The position numbers were made by a program, and so were the translations under genes. Below are positions 24,130-36,628 of a DNA stretch of 64,000 bases, piece by piece. The notes under the pieces were generated by a model. That model was not told the DNA's origin, did not search any database, and saw nothing but the letters and a program-made list of their open reading frames with translations. This stretch comes from Delphinus delphis. Taxonomy: Eukaryota > Chordata > Mammalia > Artiodactyla > Delphinidae. The stretch covers positions 81,286,731-81,350,730 of the forward strand of contig NC_082688.1 in NCBI RefSeq assembly GCF_949987515.2, read 5' to 3'. Within the stretch, counting starts at the first letter, position 1. Each line of letters starts with the position of its first letter.

Positions 24130-24400
24130 ATCATATTAGTAGTTTTCATTTGAGGACTGCCTAAGGTGTGTCTGATTCTGAGCTAGGCATTTTATATGCG
24201 TTAGCTCTAAACATAGAGCTAGTCTAACATCTATTTTGTAGGACAGAGTCCTACAAAATAGATGTTAATATCCCCATTTTACAAATAAGGAAATTGTGGG
24301 TATGGGAAGTAAATGTCTTGTTGAGGCTGTCCCTATGTACAAAGCGAAGGTAACAGTCAAATCTGGAGGTGAGGGTTCCAAATCTCATACCTTTTCCAAA
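24130..24400 (+). repeat. MIR SINE carrying a perfect hairpin
   Basis: MIR text 'tatccccattttacaaataa' followed by 'ggaaattgtgggt'. Inside it is a perfect 20-bp inverted repeat (24225-24244 and 24248-24267, 3-nt loop) that MIR does not normally contain. Confidence 0.65.
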
Positions 24401-25420
24401 GCATTTTCAGTTGAGAAGTAAACTGGTAAGAGTTAGTCATCTGATGCAAGCACCCAGGTTCTTTATTAATAAAATCTGCAAGTAAGAGAGACCTTGATAA
24501 ACTAATGATGTAAAATGGAATTAGCTGTAAGATTCTAAAATGAATGAAAAGTTTAGGCCTTATAGGTTGAGCTTTAACTTATTATTAGAATGAAACAACT
24601 TATAAAACACTAAGAAATTGATATGCTATAAAGAATCAAAATGTACCAAACTGGAACCTAATAAATGTAGGAAAATCAAATCTAATCTATGGTTAACCCC
24701 AAGATTTTATATGAGTTTTCTGCATATTTTAACCACTGCTCATTTAGTTTTTATTTTTGACCAAGTTAATGACTATATAGTACTCTATTAACAGAAAGAT
24801 TTTATTTATCTCCCTAATATCATCATTATATAAAAAAATCATTAATAAGCACCAAATTTTAATTAGGATGGTGCTAGGCATTGAACACAGACCCAATTAT
24901 TTCCTCTCATCATTTATAATAGAGCAGGATCTTGGAAGCCCTATTTCTTTATATACATGTGCACGTACACACCCGCAAAGAAGGGAAAATCGAGTCGTCT
25001 ATAGCCTTCACCCATCCTTATATCTCTATCTCTGTCATTACATTTTCTGTATCTATGTTCCATCATCTATCCATCTATGTATATATTATAATTAGCTGTA
25101 ATATTTATTCCCTTTACCCATTATAGTCTGATTTAAGTGCACATATATACTTATACTGTCTATATAAGGGAGCACAAAAGCCCATTTTTCAAACCTTGAC
25201 TCCATCTAGACCACAAAGGCTACATTCTCAGGAGCAAAGAAAACATGCCCTTCTTCCACGGTGACTCTCTTAAGAACTTATCGCAAAGCTTCACATTCAG
25301 GGAATATCATAAAGGGTCTTTGACTTTCCAGGACATGAAAAGATGGAAAATCATAGGAGAGACCCTGTCCAGGATACCATGTTATACTAAGTTATTTTTT
25401 CACTCAGGTGATCCACACTT
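24401..25420. other. AT-rich intergenic sequence
   Basis: No gene recognised. A degenerate ATCT-rich tract lies at about 25015-25090. Confidence 0.4.
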
Positions 25421-25439
25421 TAAGGAAATTGCATGTGAA

Positions 25440-25897
25440 GAAAATGTCAAACTTTTTCAAAATCTGAATAGACACTCTTCCAAAGAAGATATACTGATGG
25501 CCAACCGAGATATGAAAGATGCTCAGTACCATTAATCATCAAGGAAGTGCAAATCAAAACCACAAAGAGATATCACTTCACATCTGTCAGAATCGCTAAA
25601 TCAAAAAGACAACAAATAACAAGTACTGGTCAGAATGTAGAGAGAAGGGAACCCTCATGCACTGTTGGTGGGAATGTAAATTGGTGCAGCAACTATGGAA
25701 AACAGTATAGAGATTACTCAAAAAATTAAAAATAGAACTACCATATGATCCAGCAATCTCACTCCTGAATATTTATCCAAAGAAACTGAAACATTAATTA
25801 GAAAAGATATGCACCCTTACGTTCATTGCAGCATTATTTAAAGTAGTAAGATATGGAACAACCTAAGTCCCACCAATAGATGGGATGGATAAAAAAA

Positions 25898-25943
<46 letters not shown>

Positions 25944-26296
25944 ATAGAATATTATCCAGCTATAAAAAAGAATGAAATCTTGCCATTTGTGACAACATGG
26001 ATGGACCTAGACGGTATTATGCTAAGTGAAATAAGTTAGAGAAAGAGAAATACTATATGATTTCACTTATATGTGGAATCTAAAAAACAAAGCAAGTGAA
26101 CAATATAACAAAACAGAAACAGAGTTATAGATACAGAGTACAAACAGGAGGTTGCCAGAAGGGAGAGAGTGGGAGGAGGAGAGAAACAGCTGAGGGAAAT
26201 TAAGAGATACAAACTCCCAGTTGCAAAATAAATGAATCACAGGTATGAAATGCACGGTGTGCGGGATATAGTCAATAATTGTTTTTTAAAAAAGTA
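25440..26296 (+). mobile_element. L1 3' region, 5'-truncated
   Basis: Reads as an L1 end: 'tcaaaaccacaaagagatat', 'cactgttggtgggaatgtaa', 'ctaccatatgatccagcaat' and 'tatatgtggaatctaaaaa', ending near 'gtcaataattgttttttaaa'. A (TA)n(CA)n microsatellite at 25902-25943 has grown inside it. Frames are broken. Confidence 0.9.
25902..25943. repeat. (TA)14(CA)n compound microsatellite
   Basis: It lies inside the L1, where the element normally has a short 'gtatatatacacac'-like stretch. Confidence 0.9.
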
Positions 26297-27405
26297 AAAC
26301 TTACAGAGTAGGCAATTGGGAAGTAGTTATTTATTTAACAGATAATTCCAGGCAAATTTCCTAGATCTAACAACCTCTTACGATGCATTCAAAATGAGAA
26401 TTGATTCATACAATTTCAGTTGACACATAATTTACTGTGATATAGCCTTCACAGCCTGTTTTTAACCCAATCATTAAGTTAACAAAAATTGACAGAGCAC
26501 TGGCCACATACCAGGAACTGTGCTTTGCTTCATGATCAACACTTAGAGCCCCAGAGACCTTTTGGGGCTGGGCTCCAAATCTGTGCTCTTGCATGTCTGT
26601 TTTAGTGCCAGACTCTACAGAATCCCCATTTGAATATATAAATCAGAGACTGCTTATCCGGTATTGTGCTTGGATTAATAACTAAGGAAACTCAAATACG
26701 ATAGTAATACAGCATTTATTAAATTAGACTCAAATAATTTAAGCAATAGGCTCTGCCCTTGTATGGCATCCGTCATCTTATTTAGGATATCGAGTAATCC
26801 AACATGGTACATGTAATGCAAATTTCGGAGTTCTTCATGGATTAGAAGTGAATGCCTAGAAATTGAGTAAGATCAAGCTACTGCTGTTGTGTGAGTTTGC
26901 TGTTCTGAGTGAAAAGAGACTAAGAATGAAAGCTTATTTCTTCCCCAAATTTTGAGTTTGTGAAAGACTTCCTCAAACATACCTAAATACATCGTCAAGC
27001 AAGCTAAGAGCAGACTGTCAACTTCTAAAGAATTCCTTTCAAAGACATGACATTTTGATTAAAAAGAAGAAATGTAGTGTTGTTCTTCGCATTAATTCAT
27101 TCAGTTTAAGGCAAGAACACTTCAGAGCCCAAGATGAACCTAGTAAAAGAGAAAACGGAGAACATAAAAATTGTAATTCAACTGCTATGTCAGAACATCT
27201 TTTCACTGGCTCCTAATCAACCAGTATCAAAAAGCATGATAACAATCTGTTCTCAGCAGAAGTACTATCCACTCCAAATTCACAGAATTGCAATCAACAT
27301 TTAATTTGTGAAAATCAGCCTGTCCCATTGTCACATCACCTTCTGGCTAATCATATCTGAGGGAGAAGACAGACTCCCTTCTCCTTCCACATAGACAGAA
27401 GCCAA
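26297..27405. other. Intergenic sequence, mostly unique
   Basis: No gene recognised. An octamer ATGCAAAT lies at 26817-26824. The stretch 26700-27340 looks unique. Confidence 0.4.
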
Positions 27406-27414
27406 GTGAATACA

Positions 27415-27625
27415 GTGGGGGGAAACCAGCAAACCTGGGTCCTGTACCATTCCTTTTTCAACTTCCAGAACCTCAATGACTCTACCTGTAAATTGGGGAC
27501 AATGCTACTTCTCACACAGGGAAGATGGGAAGCTGATGAAATAATGTGTGTAATAAGTGCCTTATGTGGTTCCTGGAACATGGAAGGGGCTCAAGAAATA
27601 ATAGCTGTTATCATTATCTCTTATT
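27415..27625 (+). repeat. MIR SINE
   Basis: 'cctgggtcctgtaccattcc', 'ctacctgtaaattggggaca', 'ggggctcaagaaataatagc' and 'gttatcatta' track MIR to its 3' end. Confidence 0.7.
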
Positions 27626-28270
27626 TGTTTAATAGTTTTATTGAATTATTGTAAATATTAGTTCAGTTAGAAAAGTGGCAAAAGATCCAGTTAATAGGTC
27701 AACTTTTAGATCTATTGCCTACCTATTCCATAACCAAATAGCAATGTTTCCTCAGGGAAACAGTTTCAAATATTTCTTCTCTTGAGTAGAAGAAATGGTG
27801 CAGTGTCCAAACCCTTTCTATCACACAGGTACTCTGGGAGTCTTTCCCCCCTAAAGTGCACATTTCAGAGCACTACTTCATGATGAGGTGGGAAAGACAT
27901 GGAAGCATTATTGGTTTTATGTTCTGAAAACTTAGGAACATGGAAACCAATGAACAAGTCAGTCTGAGTCCAAGAAGTCTCACCATTTTGAGGCCAGAAA
28001 CATTAAGCGCAGTTAACTTCTCATAAGTTCTCTAGGCTCCTGACCAGGCAGGCCTCAGAAACCTTGGGGACTCTCCCAATATTCAGGGCCCGAAGGTGTG
28101 GACATTGCAGGACCAGGGAGCCGATACTCCCGGCGGTAAGAGCAAGGCAGCCAAATACTTCTATTTTGTGGAGACTAAGGAAGGAAAAAAAATCAGTGAA
28201 GTGTCATACTGTGTTCCCTGATCCACGTACTTCAGCAGATCTCTGAAGTCACCTGAGTGACATTTAAAAT
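27626..28270. other. Intergenic sequence without a recognised element
   Basis: No gene recognised. A donor-like 'cggcggtaagagc' occurs at 28131-28143 with locally raised GC, but no supporting exon structure is visible. Confidence 0.35.
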
Positions 28271-28279
28271 TTTTTATGG

Positions 28280-29055
28280 TGGAAAGTCTGCATTTTAATA
28301 CTATACTTGAGGCAGTGAACAAATAGTGCTAATAACATGAAATGAAGTAGTAAATTTAATCAACGGATGAACAAAATTCACACGTACCCTCAGCAAATCC
28401 AAGCCATGTTGATTTTCCTTACTCATGGTAGTTATGTTCTGTGAAGCTGCTGCAAACACTGGATTAGCAAATACTCAGTCATTGCTCTTAAGGAAATACA
28501 GGGTCAGATTCCTGCGAGCATCTGGTCATAACATTTTTGTCAAGTGATTAATACATAACCTTGTTTTGTGTGTGTTTTTGTTTAAAGACACTTAATATAT
28601 ATTATTGATTCACTAACACTGAACCCATGGCCAACAGGACTATAACTCATGCCCAAACAAAGCTAATTTGACACATATTTTCTTATGAGGCACATCACAG
28701 CCCTCTTGCCCTCAGGAATACTAGACAGCACTTTAGTAGTATGTTTGGAGGCCATTTTAAATAGCAAGATCACTAATGAAGAGCACAAAAATGTGAAAAA
28801 CACGGCACTAAATGGACCATGAAAAGGATACTTCCTTATAGTAGGAGAGCTGAAACAAGGGGGCAGAACCTCACCCTATTGGATCCCAGCTGAGAACATG
28901 CACCTTGGGCAACTCAAATTTGTCACCTCTCTGCAAATGTCCATAAATGACCAGGAAAGCACCACAGTATTGATTTTGGGGTTACAAATAAATTTTAGCA
29001 AGTTGGCATATTTTCAAATACGGAATCCATGAATAATGAGGATCTACAATATCAA
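28280..29055. mobile_element. Probable DNA-transposon remnant, family not named
   Basis: 'tactcatggtagttatgttc', 'gattcactaacactgaaccc' and 'aatccatgaataatgaggat' resemble a dispersed mammalian DNA element known to me only by pattern. Terminal repeats could not be defined. Confidence 0.35.
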
Positions 29056-29524
29056 CACACTAAAATCAGCAATAGTATATATGGTCAAAGATTACAATAG
29101 AAGCAGCACTCCCTTAGTTCATGCTAGTAACACCTAAATTACAGGATAGCCTATAGGTTTATCAAAAAGATTTTCACATTTCTTACAAATTGATAGTACA
29201 AAAAATATGGAACCACCTGTCACGCTCAAATTACAGAACATATAAAACCTGTCTGATTGTTTTAAAGCATGAAGACTTGCAGGTATTTGTGTCTCTATTC
29301 TAGCAGCTGGTGCTATTGGTGTATTTTTCACACGTACTTGTCTGACTTGAGTTACTACTGTGACCTAGAAAATTTCAGGTCATAGTAAGGGCACAGGCAA
29401 GATAGTAAGTAATAACATTGTCTACGTGGTATAAGACTGCAAGCCTATGAGTTGCTTCTGAAGGAATCAGGAAACTCCCACCAGCCCCTCTTTTTGTATG
29501 CTTTTCAGTTGAATGATTACCTAA
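29056..29524. other. Intergenic sequence without a recognised element
   Basis: No gene or confident repeat seen. Confidence 0.35.
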
Positions 29525-29527
29525 GGT

Positions 29528-29688
29528 AGCAGCTCTCCAAATGTGGTTCCTGAATCAGCAGTAACTTGTTAGAAATACAAATGCCTGGAGCCCACCCTAG
29601 TACTTCTGAAGGTAGGGCCCAGTGATCCGTGCTTTAACAGCCCCCCAGGTGACTCCCATGCCTCTTTAGTTTGAGAATCACTGACCTC
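29528..29688 (+). mobile_element. MER5A DNA transposon (hAT-Charlie)
   Basis: 'agcagctctccaaatgtggt', 'aacttgttagaaatacaaat', 'agggcccagtgatccgtgct' and 'tagtttgagaatcactga' give a nearly full-length MER5A. Confidence 0.85.
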
Positions 29689-30315
29689 AGGAATCTCCCT
29701 AATCATGCCCAGGTTGCTTTATTAGTTGACACAGGCACCTGGGTCCTGAGTCCATGATTACATCTTGGAAAACTGAATTCACTACTGAATAATGAAGCTT
29801 TAATCATATATTTCCCAGAACCAGTACAAAATAATAAAATACCTCTTTTAACTGACAGCATACTTTTAGGACATTATTTCAAAATCAATTCATATTAAAA
29901 TGAATGAGTTATTGCTAAGTATTTTAACACATGAACTATTAATTTATTAGGTTGAGTTAAGGAGGTTTTTTTTTTTTAGGCAATAGGAGAGTGAGTCTTC
30001 AGGTGTAGGGTGTGTGTATGTTGTGTGTTTGTGAGTGTTTGTGACTACATTTGTGTGTATGTAAGTAAAAATCATAAAGAAAAACCTAGCATATTATAGT
30101 TTAAGTATTATACTGAAATATGACATAAGAACATTTTTTCATAAGGAAGTAACTAATTTCTTGATTATTTAAATACATATTTGTTATATTGATTGTGCTA
30201 CAGCCCAGTAACTGATAGTCCACCAGAACTTGTTATTGTGAAATAGGGTCTATATTGAATAGAAGTCAAATTTTACCAAAAGTTACCAACATAGTAAAAA
30301 TGTGTACCTTAGTGT
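29689..30315. other. AT-rich intergenic sequence
   Basis: No gene recognised. Contains a poly-T run near 29967 and a degenerate GT-rich tract at 30005-30062. Confidence 0.4.
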
Positions 30316-30317
30316 CA

Positions 30318-30468
30318 AAAGGCCTTTACCTTTTTGCAGCCTATGTATGTCCTTAGGACCAGTCCTTTACCTCTCTGAAGCTCAGTTTCCTCATCCTTAA
30401 AATGAGGATGTTGGATTTATAAGGATCTTTGGTGTCTGATCTAAAATTCTACTCAAGATGGAAACTGA
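30318..30468 (+). repeat. MIR-family SINE
   Basis: 'ctttacctctctgaagctca', 'gtttcctcatccttaaaatg' and 'ctgatctaaaattctac' match a MIR-type element. Confidence 0.7.
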
Positions 30469-31005
30469 GCTGGAAATGCCAGAGTTAGCTTGAGAACTAG
30501 AGTCTCATAGAAGAGGAAACACTTGAGGTAGAGTCAGGTACTGAAAACCTCAGATATAACCATTCACTGTTGACTATTGCAAGACTGGATGGGATATGCA
30601 GGAATGGTGGCCTAAGGGAAGAACTATTGGGGAGGTATCAACAACAGGGTGTGAGGGAACACTGCCTTCCTATAGTCCTAGGGGAATGTATTCATACCTG
30701 AGATGATATTCATACCTAAGAAAAAATATAATTCCCCCTGGAATTCAGCCCACCTTGGGAAGCCAGCAAGATAACTGCATAATTGCCTATTGCCATTCAA
30801 TTATGATGCCTTTCACGTGCTGTTGACCTCACTGCCATCCCCTTCTGCTATTCTTTTAGAGTTTGATCTCCAACCCAATTACCCGACCTAGGACTGTCAC
30901 CTGTTCCAACTAAGCTTGTCACATCTTCCAGCAGTAAGCCTTGATATTAAGTCCCAGAGTGTTTACTCAGCCTTTACCATCTTGTTTTAAAATGTAGGTT
31001 TTATT
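30469..31005. other. Intergenic sequence without a recognised element
   Basis: No gene or confident repeat seen. Confidence 0.35.
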
Positions 31006-31009
31006 ATTA

Positions 31010-31500
31010 TCCAGATATGGCAAGGTCAACAGATCAGGAGATGATTGCCACTGAAAACAGTTTGTTACATTCACAGCTCCCAAGAGGAGGGGTCATGCCA
31101 CACCACACTGGCACCAGGGTCACGAAGGCAAAGGAGTGTGGGGAAAATGTGGGCAAGAGCATTTATTGTGGTTTCCACTGGAAGGAATGGGTGAGACACA
31201 GTAAGCAGGTTTAGGATGGGCTGGATTGAATAATTTTGGTGGGCTCTAGGGCACAGGGGCTGTCCCTAGTTGGGTACCTGGCCCTGGGGTGGTTAGGATT
31301 TGCAGATAGTGGCCTGGAGTGTAAGAGCTAGGTAAAGGAGATGGTTGGGGAATATGGGCATTGGATTGGTTGGTTTGCATATGCAAGTCACACTTGCAAG
31401 TGAGTCCTTTACTGTCTCTAGGAATTGGAGCCCTCGGAAGGGCAGTCTCTCCAGGGTCAGCAAAGCCCCAGATGTCAAAACATCAGAATAAAAAGACATG
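31010..31500 (-). mobile_element. Possible ERVL-like LTR
   Basis: On the minus strand, CT-rich text from 'tgtctttttattctgatg' leads to an AATAAA-containing 'ccacaataaatgctcttgcc' (about 31155-31174) and a following 'cattttccccacac'. This looks like LTR U3-R-U5. Family and exact ends uncertain. Confidence 0.4.
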
Positions 31501-31724
31501 CTCGATACACATCTCTAATGGCCACTTCCCTCTGGCTATGCTCACTCTTCAGTTGGTCCACAGGTATCATAAGACCAAAAGAAGGGAGCCTCTGCCCAGA
31601 GCAGTTGAAGTCAAATATCCAAGGAATAGACTTTTACTTGGTATGGTCATATCTGCTACAGAGTGTAAAACTGACTTATATATTTATGAGACCCAGGACT
31701 GAAACCTATTGTCACTATTTAGTA

Positions 31725-31885
31725 GCCCCTGATAATGTCACTTAACCATTTAAAACCTCTTTTTAAAAATCTTCTAAATAGTGGTGATAACACCTATCAA
31801 ATTTTTGTGATAACCTAATGATATAAGGCAGTCTAGAAGTATAAAGCACTATGTAAGTTTTAGCATTTACAGTTATTCTAACAGC
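31725..31885 (+). repeat. MIR SINE, diverged
   Basis: 'gtcacttaaccatttaaaac' and 'agtataaagcactatgtaag ... acagttattctaa' fit MIR. Confidence 0.55.
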
Positions 31886-31899
31886 ATAAAAATAGATTG

Positions 31900-32128
31900 A
31901 CAGAGGTGAATACTAAAGTGTTTATGGGTGAAATGATATATGAGGGATTTGCTTTAAATTATTCCAGTAAACAGACAAAAAGGGGGAGAAGATAGATGAC
32001 ATAAGATTGAAAAAATATTGGTAATTATTGAAGCTGGGTGACATACATGGGAATTCATTATACAGTTCTTCTTTTGTGTATTCTTTTGTGCATAAATATT
32101 TTCAAAATAAAAATATTTAAATGTAAGT
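31900..32128 (+). repeat. Old L1 3' end
   Basis: 'gaaatgatatatgagggatt', 'tattggtaattattgaagct' and 'gggaattcattatacagttc' ending 'aaaataaaaatatttaa' are typical of ancient L1M-type 3' UTRs. Confidence 0.65.
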
Positions 32129-34075
32129 TGGGAGACATAAAGAAAAGGAGTATTAGATATTAGTAATCATTGGAGGATTGCTATTATGTTAAAACCTAAA
32201 ATCGACTGTACAACATTTATTTTTGCTATTTTTGCTTATGAATCAAAAGCCCACCCTCTTTCCATAGACTCTTGGAATGCTAAGGTTACTTGATCTTTTT
32301 TTTAATGGTTCCAAATATCTCCAGGCTAAAATTGACTTAGGTCAATCTAATTCTTGTTATAAGCCATTTGTTTTAAGCAATGGAAGTCCTAATGGTAAAA
32401 CTATAATCAATATGTTTTGACTGTTTTATGATGAGAGGTCCTATCCAATTAGAGAGTTTCCCTAGTCAAAGGCCCTTTACTCTCAAGAGAGCTTCACTGA
32501 ATAGTGATGGAGGGTGCTTAATTAGTGAGGTTAAAAGATCATTCAGAAACAAGGGCAAGATGACATTTCTCTACCGAATTGATGAAACAATCCTTCAAAC
32601 ACATCACTTAGAAATCTTGGTGTGAAAATTCCTATAAAACTTATCAACAGAAGGAAAAGGAAATATATTGGTTTTAATGGTTATCAATGGATTTTTCTTT
32701 AGGAACATTCTAAGTTATTAAATTTATGTAAGTATTTCCTTAAAGTTTCCATAAAGTGACCAACTTTTTGCTTGAGAAAACTCTTTCCCCAAATTCATCA
32801 TTCTTGTTTAAAGAAATAAAAATCCTTTAAAAAACAAACTGTGAACTATAACTCCATAACTATAAAACAATCAACAGAGGAAATTTAAAAAGAAGCAATT
32901 CTGAGTCTTTTTTTCATACCGTCTGTAAAGCCTCTGAAAGAGACTGCAAGAAATATTGAGTTAGTCTGTGCGATAAAAGGAGATGAACAATATTAAAGAT
33001 CCTTTAATCAAAATGCTGTTTAAAGACACTTTACTTAATATACAGCAACAGAGCACTTGATAATCAATGCGTCTGCTAAAGGAAAGGAGAGAGGACGCAT
33101 CTACACAAATATACTTGGTGGTATCATTCCATTAAAACTACAAAGAATTATTTCCTTTTTCTTCCCATGAAAAGAACATCTCAATGACAAATTCTGAAAA
33201 TTTTTTGCTTCATCTGACCAAAGAATTCTGCATTTCTCAAATGATTAATCTCTTGGTATATGGCATCAACTTTGTGTACTTCAATATACTTACAATGATA
33301 ATAAAACGTTATTAGCGCTCTAAAAACATTTATCTGCCCAAACTAGTATCAGGATATCCAGAAAGTGTAAAATAAAACACATCACATTCTTTAAGACTTG
33401 CCCACTACCAGGGTTAGTTTGCCTTGGACAAAAGACCTCTTTATATCCTTCCTATACTTTCAAACTTCACTTGAGGGCCAAGTGTAAACTATTGTTCAGC
33501 TAAGAGGAAGAAATGAAAGCCTCACACTTATTGAATGCCTATCTTGTTCCAAGTAAATGGATATTATAACTTTCATTGTTAACAGGGAGGAGAATGGGGT
33601 TCAGGAGCTGCTACGTAGCTCACTCAAGCTTGAGCATCTGCAAGACGCTAAGTTTCAACACTTCATGCTATTTCTACCTCCTTTGCTACTTCCAAGGCCA
33701 AACCAGCCAACTGTTCACAATATCTGCCACTTCCACCTAATCTCGAAAAGTCAACAAAGCTAAATGGGAGAATATAGACTCCTGCACTGAGGAACACTAT
33801 GTTAAAAGTGGAAAAATAAAGAATGGAGGGAAGCCATCATCAAGTCTAGAGAATGAAGCATGAAAAATGAAGCATGAAGAACGACCTGCTAAAATTAGTT
33901 TCAACTTCACCCATTCAGGATCACTGAAAACTGACAAAGGGTACACCTTGCCTCTCACTCCCCAAGCGTATTTTTCACATCTTAAACCCCCTCAATGTGT
34001 TTTTTGTTTCCACTTGATAAACCAATTGATCTTACAAAAATTATTAACCCACAATAAAATTGTCTTAGAGTTGGC
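32129..34075. other. Intergenic sequence, largely unique
   Basis: No gene recognised across about 1.9 kb. A weak MIR-like stretch lies near 33500-33600. Short frames lack motifs. Confidence 0.4.
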
Positions 34076-34080
34076 ACAAG

Positions 34081-34241
34081 ACTTCGCCTTCCAATGCAGC
34101 GGGTGCGGGTTTGATCCCTGGTCGGGGAGCTAAGATCCCACATGCCCCACAGCCAAAAAAACCAAAACATAAAACAGAAGCAATACTGTAACAAATTCAA
34201 TACTTTAAAAATGGTCCACATCAAAAAAACTAAAAAAAAAA
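34081..34241 (+). mobile_element. tRNA-derived SINE, 5' part missing
   Basis: Same subtype as the copy at 20955 ('acttcgccttccaatgca', 'gggtttgatccctggtcggg', 'aaaaatggtccacatc'), but about 30 bp of the head is absent and no TSD is evident. Confidence 0.85.
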
Positions 34242-34880
34242 TTCTCCTAGTTTTAATTGTGAAGAAACCATAAGAGAAAACTTTGTTTTTATAAAAGTAA
34301 AATGCATGGCATTATATAGGATTATGTGCTTGACTGAAAGTACCTTAAAATTGTTCTGAAGTCTGTAAACACTATGGAAGTGTATGGCTGCATTATTATA
34401 TCAATAGATCCCAGCCAACTTATGACAAGTAAGTCAGATGTAGGATATAAAAGCTGAAACCAATCATAACCAGGAATTTTGATTATAAGGCTGAATAACA
34501 GTAAGGGTTTTACAGCATCCCATGCTGGCTGCAGGATTGCAGCCTAGAAGAACACCACTGAAGGCCAAGTGACTGCAGAAACTGCAGCTTCTTAGACCAA
34601 CATCATCTAAGAGAAGTCATCTGGACATGACTTCTTTTAGAAGTCCATTGCCTATTGCCCCCTCTTTCCAAAGAGATTAACTGAAAACCCACCTTGCATT
34701 TTCACCAGGAATACCCAGAGAATGCATCTCTGGCCATCCATTCTCTCCTCCACCCTCATCCCTTCTGCTTGGTACTTCTGGGCCCTGGACTCAGCCCATC
34801 CCTGCCCTACCCCATCTAAACCCTTGAGCTGAGCTCTATGGAAATACTGCTCCAAACACTAAATCCTCCATGAATGTATA
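34242..34880. other. Intergenic sequence without a recognised element
   Basis: No gene or confident repeat seen. The 34652-34855 frame has no recognised domain. Confidence 0.35.
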
Positions 34881-34899
34881 TGTTCTTTGCTTAATCCCT

Positions 34900-36121
34900 C
34901 TGCCTTGCTTTAAGGGAGACGCCCCGCTGCAAATATTTTCCCACACCCCTCATAAGTGAAGACCGTTCATTTTCTCACTGTCATGTAGCTCAAAATCAGG
35001 ACAGAGATTTTTTTGTCCTCTGTGCTCCCCATCATCACTTGCCAACAATTATCACCTCCCCTCACATCATGCATGACAGCCTCTCCCCTTCCTCTTAGCT
35101 GTCATTTACCACCCTTGCTGTTACACATCAACTTCCCTTGTCCCTCATTCACCACCATTCATGAAAGACTTACTATACAATCACAGTCTTCTTCTTCACC
35201 CTAAGTCCTGCCAATATCCTGGGTGACTTCAGTAGCCCAGTCAGTGACCCCTCTAACACCTTGACCTTGGGTTCTTGACCTTATAACAACTTATGATCTT
35301 CTCCTCTGCACCCCATTAGCCACCTACTCCAATAGGACGGCCTTGGACCCTGTCATACCCTGAAATTACTAACTGGGGCATCCCTCATTTAGACCCCAAC
35401 TTTTTTTCCTCCTATCTTATAACTACTTTTCTAATTACTCCCACCATGACCATTCTTCCACCTCATCAGGGCCTCCAAATATCTGTCTTGCTTTCACTCC
35501 TACCACCAGTCTTCTAATTTCTTCATTTTATTCATGTTTTTTACTCAAGGGCAAGATGTCCCATATTTATTTACATATGAAATGTGTTTAGTACAGTTAT
35601 GATGGATGTAGTGCATAACTCCTGACAACAGCAAGACCTTTTGGGGAATCAGTGTTGACTGCAGTATATCATGCAAGTATCTATATATACACAAAAGACT
35701 CACTTTATTCTCTTACTGCTTAAATCCCATGATCTACCATTTCATTGATAATCTAGCCAGTATCCCAAAATCCTATCTCACTTATCTTTCATACTCAGAA
35801 TCCACATAAATTGTTACCCACATTCTCTGGCCTTGCACTGGAACAAGGCACACGATATACTGACACTTTAAACAAATGATCAGCAACCTGCTAACATTTG
35901 TCTGGCCAACACACTACACTCTCTGGAATGGCCTTCAAACCCATGTCATTCTTCTCTAGACGTGTCCTTATAGCTCCAGCTTCCCTTTTCTTCATAGCCA
36001 GTGATCTTACCTCCTACCTCATGCTCAATACTCCACTACCACGTCCTTTCATGTATTTTTTCATCTTTCTCCACTCCTCCTTCATTGGTTTAGCATTTCT
36101 CTTCCTTTCAAAAGCCAGTTA
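34900..36121 (+). repeat. L2-clade LINE ORF2 remnant, part 1
   Basis: C/T-rich decayed ORF2 text such as 'atatcctgggtgacttcagt' (a GDFN-like endonuclease motif region), 'ggccttggaccctgtcatac' and 'tctgcaccccattagccacc'. It continues after the inserted L1 and SINE in two further blocks. No frame is intact. Confidence 0.6.
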
Positions 36122-36611
36122 CACTTTGTCCCAGCTTATCCTTCCCCCCGCCATGTCGTCAAGTCCATTCTCTAGTAGGTCTGCGTCTTTATTCCCGTCC
36201 TGCCCCTAGGTTCTTCATGACCATTTTTTTTTTTAAGATTCCATATGTATGTGTTAGCATACGGTATTTGTTTTTCTTTTTCTGACTTACTTCACTCTGT
36301 ATGACAGACTCTAGATCCATCCACCTCACTACAAATAACTCAATTTCGTTTCTTTTTATGGCTGAGTAAGAGTGGCGTGGACATATATACACTACCAAAT
36401 GTAAAACCGATAGCTAGTGGGAAGCAGCCGCATAGCACAGGGAGATCAACTAGGTGCTTTGTGACCACCTAGAGGGGTGGGATAGGGAGGGTGAGAGGGA
36501 GGGAGACGCAAGAGGGAAGAGATATGGGGATATATGTATATGTATAGCTGATTCACTTTGTTATAATGCAGAAACTAACACACCACTCTAAAGCAATTAT
36601 ACTCCAATAAA
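36122..36611 (+). mobile_element. 5'-inverted (twin-primed) L1 insertion
   Basis: A 5' block (about 36122-36369) is L1 in reverse ('ccattctctagtaggtctgc', 'tgtatgacagactctagatc'). A 3' block (about 36373-36605) is L1 forward from 'tggcgtggacatatatacac' to 'caattatactccaataaata' plus A's. The inverted block ends at the L1 position 'gggacaaagtg', and the forward block starts just after it. Imperfect TSDs AGCCAGTTA / AGCCAATTA flank the element. Confidence 0.9.
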
Positions 36612-36628
36612 TATGTTAAAAAAGAGCC

